A DNA stretch of 64,000 bases from Adiantum capillus-veneris (GCA_014529385.2 CM043944.1:93037476-93101475); one strand, 5' to 3'. Shown: positions 36,881-49,448, numbered from the stretch's first letter. Notes: generated by a model from the letters alone, not told the origin. Translations and numbers: made by a program.

Positions 36881-37369
36881 CCCAAAGTACACACAAACAG
36901 TAAACAGATGATCCTAAAGGGTCGTTTTTGGGTCCCTGAAGCCTCCTAGGATCAAAACAACATAAAATACGCATATAAACACTCAAAACATCGATTTAAG
37001 GCCACAACGGTTGCATTTGATACCTACACCGAATCTTGAATGCTTACACTTGAATGAAAGACCAGAGTAAGAAGAACACAATGCAATAAACAAAACTGAA
37101 TTTGGATTACCGTAGCCACAATAGCGATGATTACAAGTTGGAGCCAAGAGGTCGCTCCCTGTGCGTACATCAATAGTCCCTTATCTTCAAAAATAATCCC
37201 CTTTTCACACTAACCTTAGTGTATTATATACCTAGGGCTTTCTAAAGTGGCCAGCGGCAGCCAACTTCTCATGGACCTTTACATACATCATTGGAAAAAT
37301 TACATCTTTGACTTAGACCTGACATAGATGATTGTCATTAGGCTTTTATAGGGTTTGATGTATTAAACA
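36515..37369 (-). mobile_element. 5' LTR of the gag-only element
   Basis: 855 bp, TGTTT...AAACA at its two ends. On the minus strand a TATA-like CTATAAAAGCC lies only ~20 bases into the LTR. One GATCGCGATC palindrome sits inside (36858-36875). No close second copy that would serve as the 3' LTR is visible; 22335-22992 is a distant relative. Target duplication cannot be checked. Confidence 0.75.
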
Positions 37370-40300
37370 TCGGAAAAATAATGTGACCACATCAAAAATA
37401 ATGTGACCACATCAAAACTTTGGTCGGCTGACCCAACGGGCACCTTGGCTAGGTGGGCACTTGTATGTTGTTATCACCTCCAAACAGCGTGCGTCGGAGG
37501 CATAAGGGTGGGTGCGGTTTCAGTGGTGGCCGAGACAAAACCGGGGAGAGAGGGTGCGGGGGGTGCTGCTAAGCCGGTTGAAGTCGAATCCAAAGTGAAG
37601 GTTGTTGGTGGTAATTGCGGAGTATTAAGGTTATCCATGGCGGGGTAAGTGATAAAGTGTGTTGTCAATGAGGTGGGTTAGGTTAAGAAATGTGGGCCAA
37701 AGTGGGAAAGGGTGCAAAGTGATGTGTGCGACAGACCAGCCTATACAATGCAAGCTTACCTAGAATCAAGCTAAGTCCACTGGCTAAGTTAGAGGAATTG
37801 AAGCTTTATTGGAGTAGGTGACTTTAGGTGAGAGGGGAATAGATCCATCAAGTTGAGTTAAGGTGAAAGGTTAGCCATGATAAGTGAAAGGCTTGCCATA
37901 GCCGAAGGAGAACCTTGTTGAAGGGATTCCCGAAGTAACTGGTGGAAAGGCGAGCTATGTCGAAGGGCATCCCAAAGCATGTTGCAAAAAGGATGTCGAC
38001 CCGGAGCCAAGATTTCTGCTGAGATTGAAGCAGAGGGTTGGTTGGATAGTTGTTAATAGGCCAGTGTTGTGTTGTTGCTAGCGGTCCTCCGTTTTCCGTG
38101 TGTAAGCACTGTTGGTGCACTTCAACAAACAGAGTTAGGTGGTGCGGCTAAGTTAAGCTAGGATGTGCTCCAATAACTCCAGAGTTTGTGAAGAAGATGC
38201 TGCTTCATAAACGATGGTGAAGGTCAGAGATGGAGCTACTCCGTGGCCAGTCTCTTGGTAAGCGAGTTGTAGCAAGAATGTGGGGTTTGGTGGGAATAAG
38301 AACAGGGCTTCACAAGGCGGGCGGTGGAGTATAAGCAGGAAAGAAGGTGGGGAGATGTGCTCAGCAGGGTGTCGAGGGTAGGTGTCAGAGCAAAGGGTTG
38401 AGTGCCGGGAGCGGAGAACCCTATCTAGGGTGTTTGATGTAAAGGTGGCAAGCCTACGGGGCAGATAACGCGAGGCACGCGGGGAGAACTGTCAAAGCAG
38501 GAGCGCGAGGTATAGGTGGTGTAACCAAGAGGAGAAGGAAAACGAGCTAAGGTGGTTTCAATAAGCATTACAAGGTGAGCAGGAACCAGGTATGGCTGGA
38601 AAATACCAGAGTGTCGGAGGAAGGCAGGAGCAAAGGGGGCTGAGTGGCGTGCGGAGGACACACACTTACAAGTGTTGAAGCAAGGTGTAAACGATGTTGA
38701 GCATATGGCGTTGGGTGGGGAGGGGGTTGAGCCAGTCGTTAGGGAGGGCCGCGAGCCAAAGACGGCCAAGGAGGGGAACTCTGCTGCTGCAGATATCAAA
38801 AGGTCCGATACAAGGAAAGTCACGATTTGACTCGGGCTTTTAATTAATTGAAGTACCACCAACACAGGGCTTTAAGTTTTTTAAGGTGCCTTCAAAATGG
38901 AGGGACTTCGTGAAAAAAATTCAACAAAGTGTCAAGTGTTTGATGGTAAGAAAAAGGGTGTACGAAGCATGAGGGGAGAACCGGAAGAAAAAGGCGGGTT
39001 GAATGAGAAGAGTTTGATGATGATTCAAGTGTATGGTGTCATAGCACGAAAGGGAGAGTGAGAGCGGGAGATATATATGCAGAGTGTGCATCGCTTATGC
39101 ATTCAAAAAACAAATTGTAAGATAAAAACGTAAAAAAGCGTGCGAAACGACTCTAAGTATATAGAGACAAAAACGGTGGGCAAGATTGGGACGTTGAAGA
39201 ACCTTAGAGTAGATAAGGATACACGGGGAGGTCAAGGGCTGATTAAGCTAAAAAGAGTGGGACACCAAACGCGTTTCGCTCATACTGAGCTCATCAGTGG
39301 TGTGAGTTTTCATATACAAAATGAAGGAGGTGAATGGGGATTTATAGGGGGGCAGCTTGAGGTGGATTTTGGGGGGAAAAAACAAGGGAGTTAATGGTAG
39401 TGTACAAATGTACATAGGGAAAGAGTTAGGGTGGAAGAGTTAGGGACAAGTGAGTTAATGGTAGTGTACAAAAGTACCAAGGGAAAGAGTTAGGGTAGAC
39501 ATGTTGTACCCAATAGAGTTATGTTTTTTGAAGCTGATGGTGATTTGATAACCAAGTTAGTGGGGAGATAGAGGGTGAAGAGAAAGGTCCAGCTTTAGGG
39601 GAAAATAAGGGGGACGAGGGTTTTTTTAGTATCCATTTTATATTTTTCATGGAGCTAGTAGACCAATTAATATTTTTCATGGGGCTAGTAGACCAAAGGT
39701 GTATTGGTAGGTGGAGTTGGCTTATGATTTAACAAGGGGTGTAGAAAGAGGTAGGTAAGGGATTGGTGGGGTAAAATTTAGTTAACTGAGGTAAGCCCCC
39801 AAAATAGGGGAGAGAAGAGTGGTGTTACGGGGGGGTGGGGAGAAGGAAAAATAAAGGAAGTAAAGAGCGCCCAAGGGGGGAAGGTGTGAACAAGATAAGG
39901 GATAAGGGATAAAGTAGAAGGTCCCAACTACTAAAGTCCACTACTTAAAGGGTAGGGGTATCCAAACAATGGAGATTTCCAAATATTTATTTGTAAAGGT
40001 GTGTGGCAGGCCAAAAAGGAAAATGTGTAGCCCATTCGAAGATTTATGTGGGTCTTTCGGGGTGGTGTAAGGTATGTACAAGCAGGCTATGGAGCTTGGG
40101 CCCAGAGGCCCAGCAGATGGTGGGCCTAGGTAGAAGCAAGAGTGAGAGGTTGTATTGGCAAGCCGAAGCGATAGGGTTGCTGATACAAAGGGAGGGTGAT
40201 AGCCTTCTTGTGGAAGGAATGAAAGGTAACTTGAAGGTTATGGGGGGTGGTTTTTTAAATCCAAGAGTGGGCTCCATGAGGGAGGTGGGATTCTGATAGG

Positions 40301-40614
40301 TGATTTTTTTTAATACATAAAGAAGAAAACCTTGTGGATATCCTTTTGCCCTAAGGTGTTGGTAGAAAAGATTGCGGATAGCAATGAAAACTTCCAAGGA
40401 GCTTTCTCTAATAATAAATCTTTTGAGTTCTGTAATAATGAAATCCACTTTTAAGTGTTTAGGGTGCCATGAGATCCATGGGATGTAGTTATAAGCATTT
40501 AAGGGTTTTTGATGGCAGCGACAATCCAAAAGGCTTGAGGAGGTAAACTTTGTTACTTTAAAAAATCCAATGTCAAGGATAGTGGCATGGTTGGGAGAGA
40601 TGTGGCTAGAGATT
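37370..40614. other. No recognisable gene; purine-rich plus strand
   Basis: The plus strand is G/A-rich from about 37480 to 40000. Local tandem copies: a 20-bp unit at 37377-37416 (AAATAATGTGACCACATC twice), a ~65-bp unit around 39390-39505 (GAGTTAATGGTAGTGTACAAA twice) and a ~30-bp unit at 39645-39700. A 146-codon minus-strand frame (38425-38865) and a 199-codon one (40044-40643) have no domain I recognise and are probably chance frames in biased DNA. Confidence 0.45.
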
Positions 40615-40805
40615 TTACTTATAAAAAACGGAAAGATTAACAACTTTGTAGTTCATAGTTTTTTCATTTGAGGACCGCAAGAGGGAGTTTTTTGCATTTT
40701 TCTGCAGGATGCACTGGAGAGAGCAGGGAAACATGTGTCTTCTTGTTTCATGAAGCTCCATGCAATCCTCAACCAAAAGAATCTCTCCATGTTCTCCTCA
40801 AGGTC

Positions 40806-40857
<52 letters not shown>

Positions 40858-41147
40858 CCCCCCCCCCCCCCCCCACACACACACAAGTCTCCTTAGCCAT
40901 GGCTGCTCAAATTTATACTATTTAACTATGCAGGTTAGTACTTCTTAATGCTTACATATCTTCTTTCCAATCTAGTTCTTGCTTAATCCCCGTAGATCCT
41001 ATCACCCACGATGTGTTTAGGGCCTTAGGATTGAGTTCAATAAGGTGTTTTAGGTGAAAACTGTAATCGCAAACTCTACCAAATTTTAGAGCTTTCATCT
41101 CTTCAATTTTTCTAGACAAAAGTGTGTTTGTCAGTTGTATTCACCAA
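40615..41147 (+). mobile_element. Free copy of the gypsy LTR mid-section
   Basis: This segment matches the middle of both gypsy LTRs (about 44065-44590 and 48705-49225) but neither LTR end is present. It includes CT(C)CA microsatellites at 40811-40885 and an exon-like block with a CAG acceptor (40705-40707) and CAG/GTTAGT donor (40931-40937). It is either an LTR fragment or the genomic source of a segment captured by the LTR. Confidence 0.7.
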
Positions 41148-41646
41148 GCCCTGCAACTGAAGCCATTTTGGGCAAGAGAACTGAGAGCATGACAGGCATG
41201 TGTACAAGAAGACATTGAGCTTGAATTTGAAGCTTGGTCGACATTAAGCAAGATAGCACTTAAGGGAGTCGGTAGTAGGGAAATTGTGTCGAGCCGTGAG
41301 CAGGTCATATAAGGCATGGTAGCGAGTGTTCTTGGTCTCAGAGTCGGCAACAAATTGCAGAAAGCATTGAGCTAGGAGCAGTGCTAGGCTTTGTGAGAGC
41401 TTGAGAGTAGTAGTTGACGCCGACATAGGAGCTTGAGGGAAGAGCACCGAGAAGAAGGGCCATACACACCCACACACAGCTTGGTTTTTGTGAGAGTTTG
41501 CAACTCGCCAGTTCCTGCAGCATTCGATAGTCTTTTGCAGAAGTTATTTTAAAAAAAAACATTGAATTTTCCCACACACTTTAGTGTGTGCAAGGGCCTG
41601 ATCCCACCAAGCCCTCGACATTCCTCAACCCTCGGTCACTAGCCCC

Positions 41647-41707
<61 letters not shown>

Positions 41708-42717
41708 AAAAGAGGCAGTGATGAGAAAGCAGGCAGAGAGAGAGAGAGAGAGATCTACCGGTGACTTTTTCTGGACGTGCATGGGCGAGGTACCTTTGTC
41801 ATAGAGGAGTGACACCCGGCACCCGCATCAAGCACTCTTGGCGGCTACTTGACTAGCACATTTCCATTCGACGACAAAAATCAGCACTGACATTCCCATA
41901 TCGACACTGACAAGTAGGTTACAAGGGGCTTTTGAGCCTGTTCACACACAGTTTCTCCAGGTTTGCAAACACCTACAGACACAACACTTTTGAGGCAATT
42001 TTGACAGTAGTTTCTCTGCTGGACAGATGTGTTGATAGATGCATGTTTGCTTTAGCACACCATAGTGCTATTAAGCTCTTTTGAGAGCAGATATCCCCGC
42101 AAGAATCACTTTTACTGCATGCAAAAATTCTTGGTACTTGTTTGAGCGTAATCACTCATGTACGTTGAGTTGCGGACACTGCCTATTGTACTATGTGTGG
42201 AGCCATTTTGTGACTGTTTTGGCAAATTTTCTGGACGTTTTTGAGACTCGGACAAGAAGAGCCCTTTTTGGTACCATGGCTAGTTGTTTTCTGTTTTCTT
42301 TAGCCTTTGGAGAGTCGTTGCGTTTAGTTTTCTTTGAGCTGAGGTATTCTCAAATGTTGAGATACCTTCGGTGATACAGCTGGCTAGAGTTCCCCTCTTA
42401 CGGTATCCTCACCATATGATATGTATATGGATGGTTTCTTATGCTTTTGACGCCAAATTCCCGGTCACACGGCAGTGACAATATCATTTTTTTGATCCCC
42501 AGTTGGTGCAGTTGTCACATTCTATGCATTTTTTGAGTTGAGTTTTGACGACTCATACAAATGAGACTCTGCTGGATTTTTCTCGCGAGTTGTGACTTTC
42601 ATTGTTGACACTTTTAAGACTATTTCAATTGAGGTTTTGCTCCCGATACAAAGGTTACTCTACCCAAATTTCTACAGCTTCTCACCATACTTTGGCACCT
42701 CTCAAACCCTCTTGTCA
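41148..42717. other. No recognisable gene; (CA)n tract
   Basis: A (CA)28 run lies at 41650-41706. The 5' LTR and primer site expected for the copia element that starts at 42718 are not recognisable here. Confidence 0.4.
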
Positions 42718-43545
42718 GTGATGGCTTCTTCTTTAAAAAATGAGGAATATTTCATCCGCAGGTTTTATGGTAGAAACTTCACCATGTGGAAAGAGTGCAT
42801 GAAGGATGTTTTGACTAACACAGGTCTATGAAAATCGCTGAAAGAGCGTGCAGAGGGTGATGGATATACGCAAGATCAATGGGAGCTTTTGGATGCAAAA
42901 TACATGGCTACGATATGGCTACATCTAACCGAGTCAGTGTTCTTCACTATCATAAGGAAGACAATAGCCAAGGCTCTATGGGATAGCTTATGTTTAGCAT
43001 AGGAGAGAAAAAGTACATTCAAAAAAAAAATTCTAATGAAAAAGCTTATCAAGTTCATCATGAAAGAAGGTAGCAAAATTTTTGGACACTTAAATGTGTT
43101 CAACTCCTTGTTCAGTCAATTGACTTTAGTGAGTTTGACGACGAACTCAAGTCTATTTTCATGTTATGCTCTCTAACCAGTTCATGCGACATATTTTGAA
43201 CAAAACATTAGCAATTCAGCTCCAAATGGCAAATAATCGTTCAATGATGTCACAAGTGCGTTGCTCGCTCAGGAGATCAGACGTCAATCTCTTGATGCGA
43301 GTGGACATGGTGAGTGTGTATGTGGCTAATAGTAATTGTAAAAGCAAAGGCAGCGTGGTCGTAGCCGTGGTTGTTCTCCGGATCGCACGCAAGGTCATAG
43401 GAAGAGTTGTGGAAAAGACATGAGAAACGTTGAGTGTTACTACTACCATAAAAAGGGACACTTGAAGAAAGATTGTCGTACATTTCAACGTGATAAAGGC
43501 AAAGAGATCAAAGTCTAACAAACCTAACATCCACGTGAAAATTGA
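42718..43545 (+). pseudogene. Copia gag, interrupted by a gypsy insertion
   Basis: Starts MASSLKNEEYFIRRFYGRNF. Gag (UBN2-type) features follow: MWKECMKDVL, QWELLDAKYMATIWLHLTES and KALWDSL. After a frameshift, LLAQEIRRQSLDASG and a zinc knuckle reading CYYHKKGHLKKDC, in which the usual second Cys codon is missing. A stop after LTNTGL and several shifts break it. The frame runs to about 43560, where the gypsy LTR begins. The rest of the copia element resumes at 49449. Confidence 0.85.
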
Positions 43546-43564
43546 AGAGCTTAATGTGGTTGAG

Positions 43565-44251
43565 TATTGTCACCAAATTTCATTTCTGGTCTACTTAAAT
43601 GAATTTTCTCCTGCTAGAATTGGCTATTCTAGTGAGAGAAAATAAAAATAGTAGAATGGACAATTATATACAATGGGCAAAGGAATGTATTATTGAACTA
43701 GAGAGTTCCTAAATTTAAAGGCATTCTTCACAAGTGCCAATTGATAAGGATTCAACCGGGATCTCATGGGGCGAAGACGAGATATTAACGAGTCCAAAAG
43801 AGTCCAAAACAGGTCTGGAAATCCTTCAAAAGTAAAAAGGATAACCAAAAGGTGGGAATGAGAGCCAAGGTGTTATTATCCACACTTGCCAATCTAAAGC
43901 TATGTGGGAGATAAGGTATGTGGTCCACAAGCCTCTCATGCAAAAGATAAGGTGAGAAGAGTGGCTCTTAGAAATAAAAAAATGTTTTTCAGAACCTAGG
44001 GTGAGTATTTTTGGAATAACTCAAGGAAGAAAGCGTTTTTGTAGAAAGAGATATCTATACTTATCGAAAACGACAAGATTAACATCTTTGTAGTTCATAG
44101 TTTTTTCATTTGAGGACCGCAAGAGGGAGTTTTTTGCGTTTTTCTGCAGGGATGCACTGGAGAGAGCAAGGAAACATGCGTCTTCCTGTCTCATGAAGCT
44201 CCATCCAATCCTCAACCAAAAGAAGCTCTCCATGTTCTCCTCAAGGTTATC

Positions 44252-44329
<78 letters not shown>

Positions 44330-44799
44330 GTCTCTTTAGCCATGGCTGCTCAAGTTTATACTATTTAACTATGCAGGTTAGTACTTCTTAATGCTTACAT
44401 ATCTTCTTTCCAATATAATTCTTGCTTAATCCCCATAGATCCTATCACCCACGATGCGTGTTTAGGGCCTTGGGATTGAGTTCAATAAGGTGTTTTAGGT
44501 GAAAATTGTAATCGCAAACTCTACCAAATTTTAGAGCTTTCATCTCTTCAATTTCTCCAAAAAAAAGTGTGATTAGTTAGTTGTATTGATCAGAAGCTCT
44601 TCTAAAGAAAAAGTATTTATTAATACAAAGTCCTCTTGGAGGGGGGGTCGGCTCCAAAAACTTTGTCCCTTAACGGGTGTCAAATTCTTCTCTCTCTTTT
44701 TCCTACTTACAGTTTCTGTACATGTGTGTGATGTGTGATTGAATCTAAGCTAATGCATGCTGTGCAATTGTCATGCTCGAATATGCTCAATGTTACACA
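43565..44799 (+). repeat. Gypsy 5' LTR
   Basis: About 1,235 bp, aligned along its length with 48201-49448. It contains CT/CA microsatellites (44252-44328) and an exon-like block (44150-44376). It ends ...CAATGTTACACA. No primer site that I recognise follows. Confidence 0.85.
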
Positions 44800-44814
44800 A
44801 GAGAATAGCTGTGA

Positions 44815-46020
44815 TTGTTCACACAAAATAATTATATTTCACAAGGAACTTCTGATTCACAAAGCACCATCACTATGCCTGAACATAATCAAGAAGAGGA
44901 GAGAGTGATTGACTTCACCAGTTTGGATTTGCACAATGGTGCTGCAAATGCTTATGGAATTTGGGCGGTTGAATTTCTTGGTTGCAAGTTACAAGAAGCT
45001 ATGGAAACTCCTGCTTTGTAGGATGTAGTCCAAACACCGCTGCAAATAGGAAATCTTATTGTCCCTGCTCCCAAAGAGGATTCTCCTCTGAAGTTTCGTA
45101 AAAGAGACTTCAAAAATAGGAAATTATATCGAGCGGAAGAAGCACTCATCTACTACAAGAAGAGGAAGAAGCCATACAAAGACACAAGAGAGAAATCTCC
45201 TGTGAATGAAGAAGATAGTCATGTGTCATCTGATGCAGATGTACATCCTACAAGACGTCAAAGAATTCCCTCACCATCACCTCCCTTTAGGGAGAGAACA
45301 GCTTCAAGCACTCATTCTTCTCGTCGTTCTGGGGAGAGTGAAAAAAAGCCTGAGAACAAACGAAGAAAGAAGAAACCATCTAGCTCTTCGTCACCATCAA
45401 GCTCATCTAGTTTTGAGAGTATCTCCTACTAATGCATCAATTCTTCCAAATCACACAAGAGGAGAGTCCATCGATGCTCTCATGCTTCTTGGAAGAGAGC
45501 ATCTTGCCTAAGAAAGTTCAAGGAAGGAGGTAAAAGCATAACCTTCCTCTCCTTCGATATGACTTTTGGCAATTTAAGCTTTATTCAGTAGTTTGATGCG
45601 ACCTTTGGAGATGACAAATTTCAAAGACATCCAAATTCCGACATTGTTGCTATGCATCTCCAAAAGCCAGCCCATCAGTGGTGGGCAAGCTTAGACTCCA
45701 AGGAGAAGCTCCGAAGACTTGGAAAACATGTAGAGTTTCTATCATAAATCAATTCTTATCCAGTGGGGCTTCCAACCAAGTGCTCACCATGGTGAAGCCT
45801 AAAGCTTGATGATGGAGAAAACATGCAAAAATATGTATAAAGGTTTTGGGATCTGCATCTTGAAGCTACAATATACAAGTGCATCAACTTCTTGGAGTAA
45901 AAGTAGGAATTTTGTGTTGGGCTTCCTAAAGATTGGAGAAACATATCAATACACAAAGACCTCGGACCATTTCGGAGGGGGTTACCCACCATGCAATGGT
46001 AGCCTCCAACATCTTCACGA
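44815..46020 (+). pseudogene. Gypsy gag, broken
   Basis: One frame runs 44815-45432 with a single stop (TAG 45019) and ends in a Ser/Arg/Lys-rich tail (PSPSPPFRERTASSTHSSRR). Further on, shifted frames give the gag core: QFDATFGDD-like FDATFGDDKFQRHPNSDIVA, MHLQKPAHQWWASL, and RFWDLHLEATIYKCINFLE with FCVGLPKDWRNISI. The order and motifs match plant chromovirus-type gag. Frameshifts near 45710 and 45800 and several stops disable it. Confidence 0.75.
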
Positions 46021-46149
46021 CTCCTTTGACAAACCAGTAAAAGGTTCTATTTCTGCTTACATGATATTTGTTAAGGATGTTCCTAAAAATAATGTTGACT
46101 CTTCTAATGGTTCATTAAAAGTAGAAATCGATTTCCATTCATTTCTAAA

Positions 46150-47560
46150 TAAACATGTTGATATTTTTATCGATGACATCCCGAGAGAGTTACCTCTCAA
46201 AAGGGGGGATGACGACCATAGGATTGAGCTCATACCAAGAAGCTCTCCTCCTAGCAAGCCTCCGTATTGAGTCCCATCAGCTCAACAAGAGGAGATTATG
46301 TCACAAGTTAATGAAATTGTGAAAAAAAGAATGGATTTTCACCATTTTGTTCTCCTGTCTTACTAGTGCACAAAAAGAATGGTACATACAGAATGTGTAT
46401 AGGCTATCATGCATTAAATAAGATGACAATGAAGAACGGATTTCCAGTCTCAAGGATGAGGATTTGTTTGATAAGCTACAAGGATCTATTTATTTTAGTA
46501 TAATGGACCTTAAAAGTGGCTATCATCAAATCCAAATTGTACCAGAAGATATTGACAAGATAGCCTTCAGGACCACCTTTGGCTTGTATGAATATATTGT
46601 CATGCCTTTTGGGTTGACAAACGCTCCAACCACATTCAATCGAATAATGGAATTTTTTTTGTGTGTGTACATAGGGCTTACACATGATTCTTTTTGGATG
46701 ATACCATTGTCTACTCTAAGTCCTTAGAAGAACACGAAGAGCATCTCAAAGTAGTGTTTCAAGCATTGCAAGAGAACAAATTATTCATTAATCACAAAAA
46801 GAGTGAATTCTTCTTAGAAGAGATTTAATATTTAGGTCATATTATCTCTAAGGATGGTATCCGTATCGATCCACAAAAGCTTGAGGTGATAAACGAATGG
46901 CTTGAACCAAGGAATCTACATGAGCTACAAAGTTTTATTGGAATATGCTCATACTATAGAAGATTCATTGCAAAATTGTTTGCCATAGCAGGGGACCATT
47001 ACACGATCTAACCAAGAAGAACGTCATTTATGGACTAAAAAGGAGAGAAAAGCCTTCACTAAGCTTAAAGAGAGATTCACGTCTCAAACTGTCTTAGTGC
47101 TAGCAGACCTGTCAAAGCCATTTGAGTTCCATTGTGATGCAAGTGGTGATTGCCTTGGAGCGGTGTTACTTCAAGAAGGGCATGCCATAGCATATGAGAG
47201 TGATCAATTTCACTTTGATGAGATGATTCGTGACATAAATAAAAAAGGGCTTCTAGCTATCTTACATGCCTTTGATACGTAGAAGCATTACTTACTTGGG
47301 ATGCCCTTCATCATTCAAACGGATCACCAAACTCTCAAGTACTTCATGACACAAACCAAGATTTTCGGCAAACAAATGAGGTGGGCAAATTTTCTTTTGC
47401 AATTTTATTTTCACATTTCTCACATTCTTGGTAAGCACAATCAAGTAGTTAATGCACTCTCACATAGACCTTGATGCAATGTTGTGTTAATAGCCTCTCA
47501 CAATGATCTAACCTCTATGGTAGATGAATATGCTACTAAAACAAATTTTCGAGATGTTAT
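46150..47560 (+). pseudogene. Gypsy reverse transcriptase-RNase H, broken
   Basis: The RT entry HRIELIPRSSPPSKPPY (about 46216) leads to SPVLLVHKKNGTYRMCI, SIMDLKSGYHQIQIVPED and GLYEYIVMPFGLTNAPTTFN (46464-46680). The catalytic YxDD region survives as FLDDTIVYSKSLEEHEEHL after a shift. Then INHKKSEFFLEE, YLGHIISKDGIRIDPQK and RNase H with PFEFHCDASGDCLGAVLLQE (47115-47175), KKGLLAILHAFDT and IIQTDHQTLKYF. In RNase H the usual KEL glutamate is Gly (KKGLL). Many stops and shifts; non-functional. Confidence 0.9.
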
Positions 47561-47564
47561 GTCT

Positions 47565-47900
47565 GTCATAACACTAGGGAGGATGCAAAATTAGCATGCA
47601 AGTATTATGGACTATTCCAAATTCTACAGCCAATCAATGAAACGGCTTATCAACTTAAGCTACCCTCTCATTGGCCAATACATAATGCATTCCATGTAAG
47701 TCTACTAAAGGGCTACAAGGGTGCTCCACCACAAGAGCCAGTAGCAAAAGATCCTCCACAATTTGAAGGGGCTGAAGAGACATTGTAACCCGAGCAAATA
47801 ATCCACCATGAAGACAAGGTGCTACGTAATGGTAAGGTACTACGTAAGTATCTCATTAAATTGAAAAACTACCCTTTTGATTCTCGCTTTTGAACCCTGT
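47565..47900 (+). pseudogene. Gypsy integrase C-terminus and chromodomain-like tail
   Basis: Reads LACKYYGLFQILQPINETAY, HWPIHNAFHVSLLKGYKG and, after a TAA, EQIIHHEDKVLRNGKVLRKY with LIKLKNYPFD, the usual integrase C-terminal and chromodomain-type sequence of plant chromoviruses. The integrase zinc finger and DDE core are absent. The preceding frame jumps directly from the RNase H tail at about 47565, so a deletion of roughly 1 kb removed them. Confidence 0.8.
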
Positions 47901-48188
47901 TTTCTTAAGTTCTTCGTTAATGTTTAAATGTAACGAGTATGCATAACCAATGTAGCACACTTGCGGCACAATTTCTCCCGAGTACCGAATAGACTTGCAA
48001 TCTACGGTGGAAAGGTGATAGTGCTAATGGGGTAGACATACTTGCAAAAGATTTTCTCCCAAGTACCAAGTAGATTGGTCATCTACTTTGGAATGATGTC
48101 GAGTGTGCTAAAAGTGGATCCTGAGCAAAAACCAATGGACCAAAGATACTTCTCTTACATAGAAGCATAGTTGAGGACGACTATGATT
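47901..48188. other. Gypsy 3' untranslated region
   Basis: Non-coding stretch between the chromodomain-like tail and the polypurine tract. It holds two similar ~100-bp segments (TTCTCCCGAGTACCGAATAGA at about 47972 and TTCTCCCAAGTACCAAGTAGA at about 48053). Confidence 0.5.
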
Positions 48189-48200
48189 TCAAGGGTGGGG
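48189..48200 (+). promoter_or_regulatory. Gypsy polypurine tract
   Basis: TCAAGGGTGGGG lies directly before the 3' LTR start, the expected plus-strand primer position. Confidence 0.75.
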
Positions 48201-48898
48201 TAATTTCACCAAATTTCATTTTTTGTCTACTTAAATGTATTTTCTTTTGTTAGAAATGACCATTCTAGTGAGAGAAAATAAAAATAGTAGAAGGGCCAAT
48301 TATATACAATGGGCAAAGGAATGTATTTGTGAACTAGAGAGTTCCAAAATTTAAATACATTCTTCACAAGTGCCAACAGAATTCGATAAGGATCCAATCA
48401 GGATCTTATGGGGCGAAGACGAGATATTAGTGAGCCCACAAGAGTCCAAAAAGGTTCTTGAAAGCCTCCGAAAGTAAAAAGGATAACCAAAAGGTAGGAA
48501 TGAGAGCCAAGGTGTTATTATCCACACTTGCCAATCTAAAGCTATGTGGAGATAAGGTATGTGGTCCACAAACCTCCCATGCAAAAGATAATGTGAGAAG
48601 AGTGGCTCTTAAAAATAGAAAACTATTTTTTCAGAACCTAGGGTGAGTATTTTTGGAATAAATAAAAACAGAAAGTGTTTTTGTAAAAAGGGCCATCTAG
48701 CTTGTGGAAAACCACGAGATTAACAACTTTGTAGTTCAAAGTTTTTTCGTTTTTGAGGACTGTAAGAGGGATTTTTTTTTGCGTTTTTTTACAGGGATGC
48801 ACTAGAAAGATCAGGGAAACTTGTGTCTTATTGTCTCATGAAGCTCCATGCAATCCTCAACCAAAAGAAGCTCTCCATGTTCTCCTCAAGGCTCATCT

Positions 48899-48995
<97 letters not shown>

Positions 48996-49448
48996 GTCTC
49001 TGTAGCTATGACTGCTCAAGTTTATACTATTTAACTATGCTGGTTACTACTTCTTAATGCTTACATATCTTCTTTCCAACCTAATCCTTGCTTAATCCCT
49101 ACAGATCCTATCACCCACAATGTGTTTAGGGCCTTGGGACAAGGTGTTTTAGGTGAAAACTGTAATTGTAGACTCTGCCAAATTTTAGAGCTTTCATCTC
49201 TTCAATTTGTGCAGACAAAGATGTGATTAGTCAATTATAATGATCAGAAGCTCTTCTAAAGAAAAATAATTTATTAATACAAAGTCCTTTCGGAGGGGGG
49301 GTCGGCTCCAAAAAGTTCGGCCCGCAACTGGTGTCCATTCTTCTCTCTCTTTTTCTTACAGTTTTAGTTCATGTGTGTGATGAGTGATTGAATATAAGTC
49401 AATGCATGCTCTGTCATTGTCATGCTCGAATATGCTCAATGTTACACA
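48201..49448 (+). repeat. Gypsy 3' LTR
   Basis: About 1,248 bp, clearly similar to 43565-44799 with many substitutions and small indels, so the insertion is not recent. It carries (CT)n(CA)n at 48901-48994 and the exon-like block at about 48795-49042 with a mutated donor (CTG/GTTACT). Confidence 0.88.

Larger units (their letters stand above)
43565..49448 (+). mobile_element. Ty3/gypsy element nested in copia
   Basis: LTRs at 43565-44799 and 48201-49448 flank gag, RT, RNase H, integrase C-terminus and a chromodomain-like tail, in gypsy order. It interrupts copia coding sequence between the gag knuckle and the protease. Flanking 5-mers TTGAG (43560-43564) and TTGAT (49450-49454) could be a decayed target duplication, but exact LTR tips are uncertain by a few bases (TATTGTCACC versus TAATTTCACC at the starts). 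Confidence 0.9.

Noticed and set aside
38425-38865. 146-codon minus-strand frame as a gene
   Set aside because: It lies in strand-biased G/A-rich DNA where the opposite strand stays open by composition. Ser/Pro/Cys-rich, no domain.
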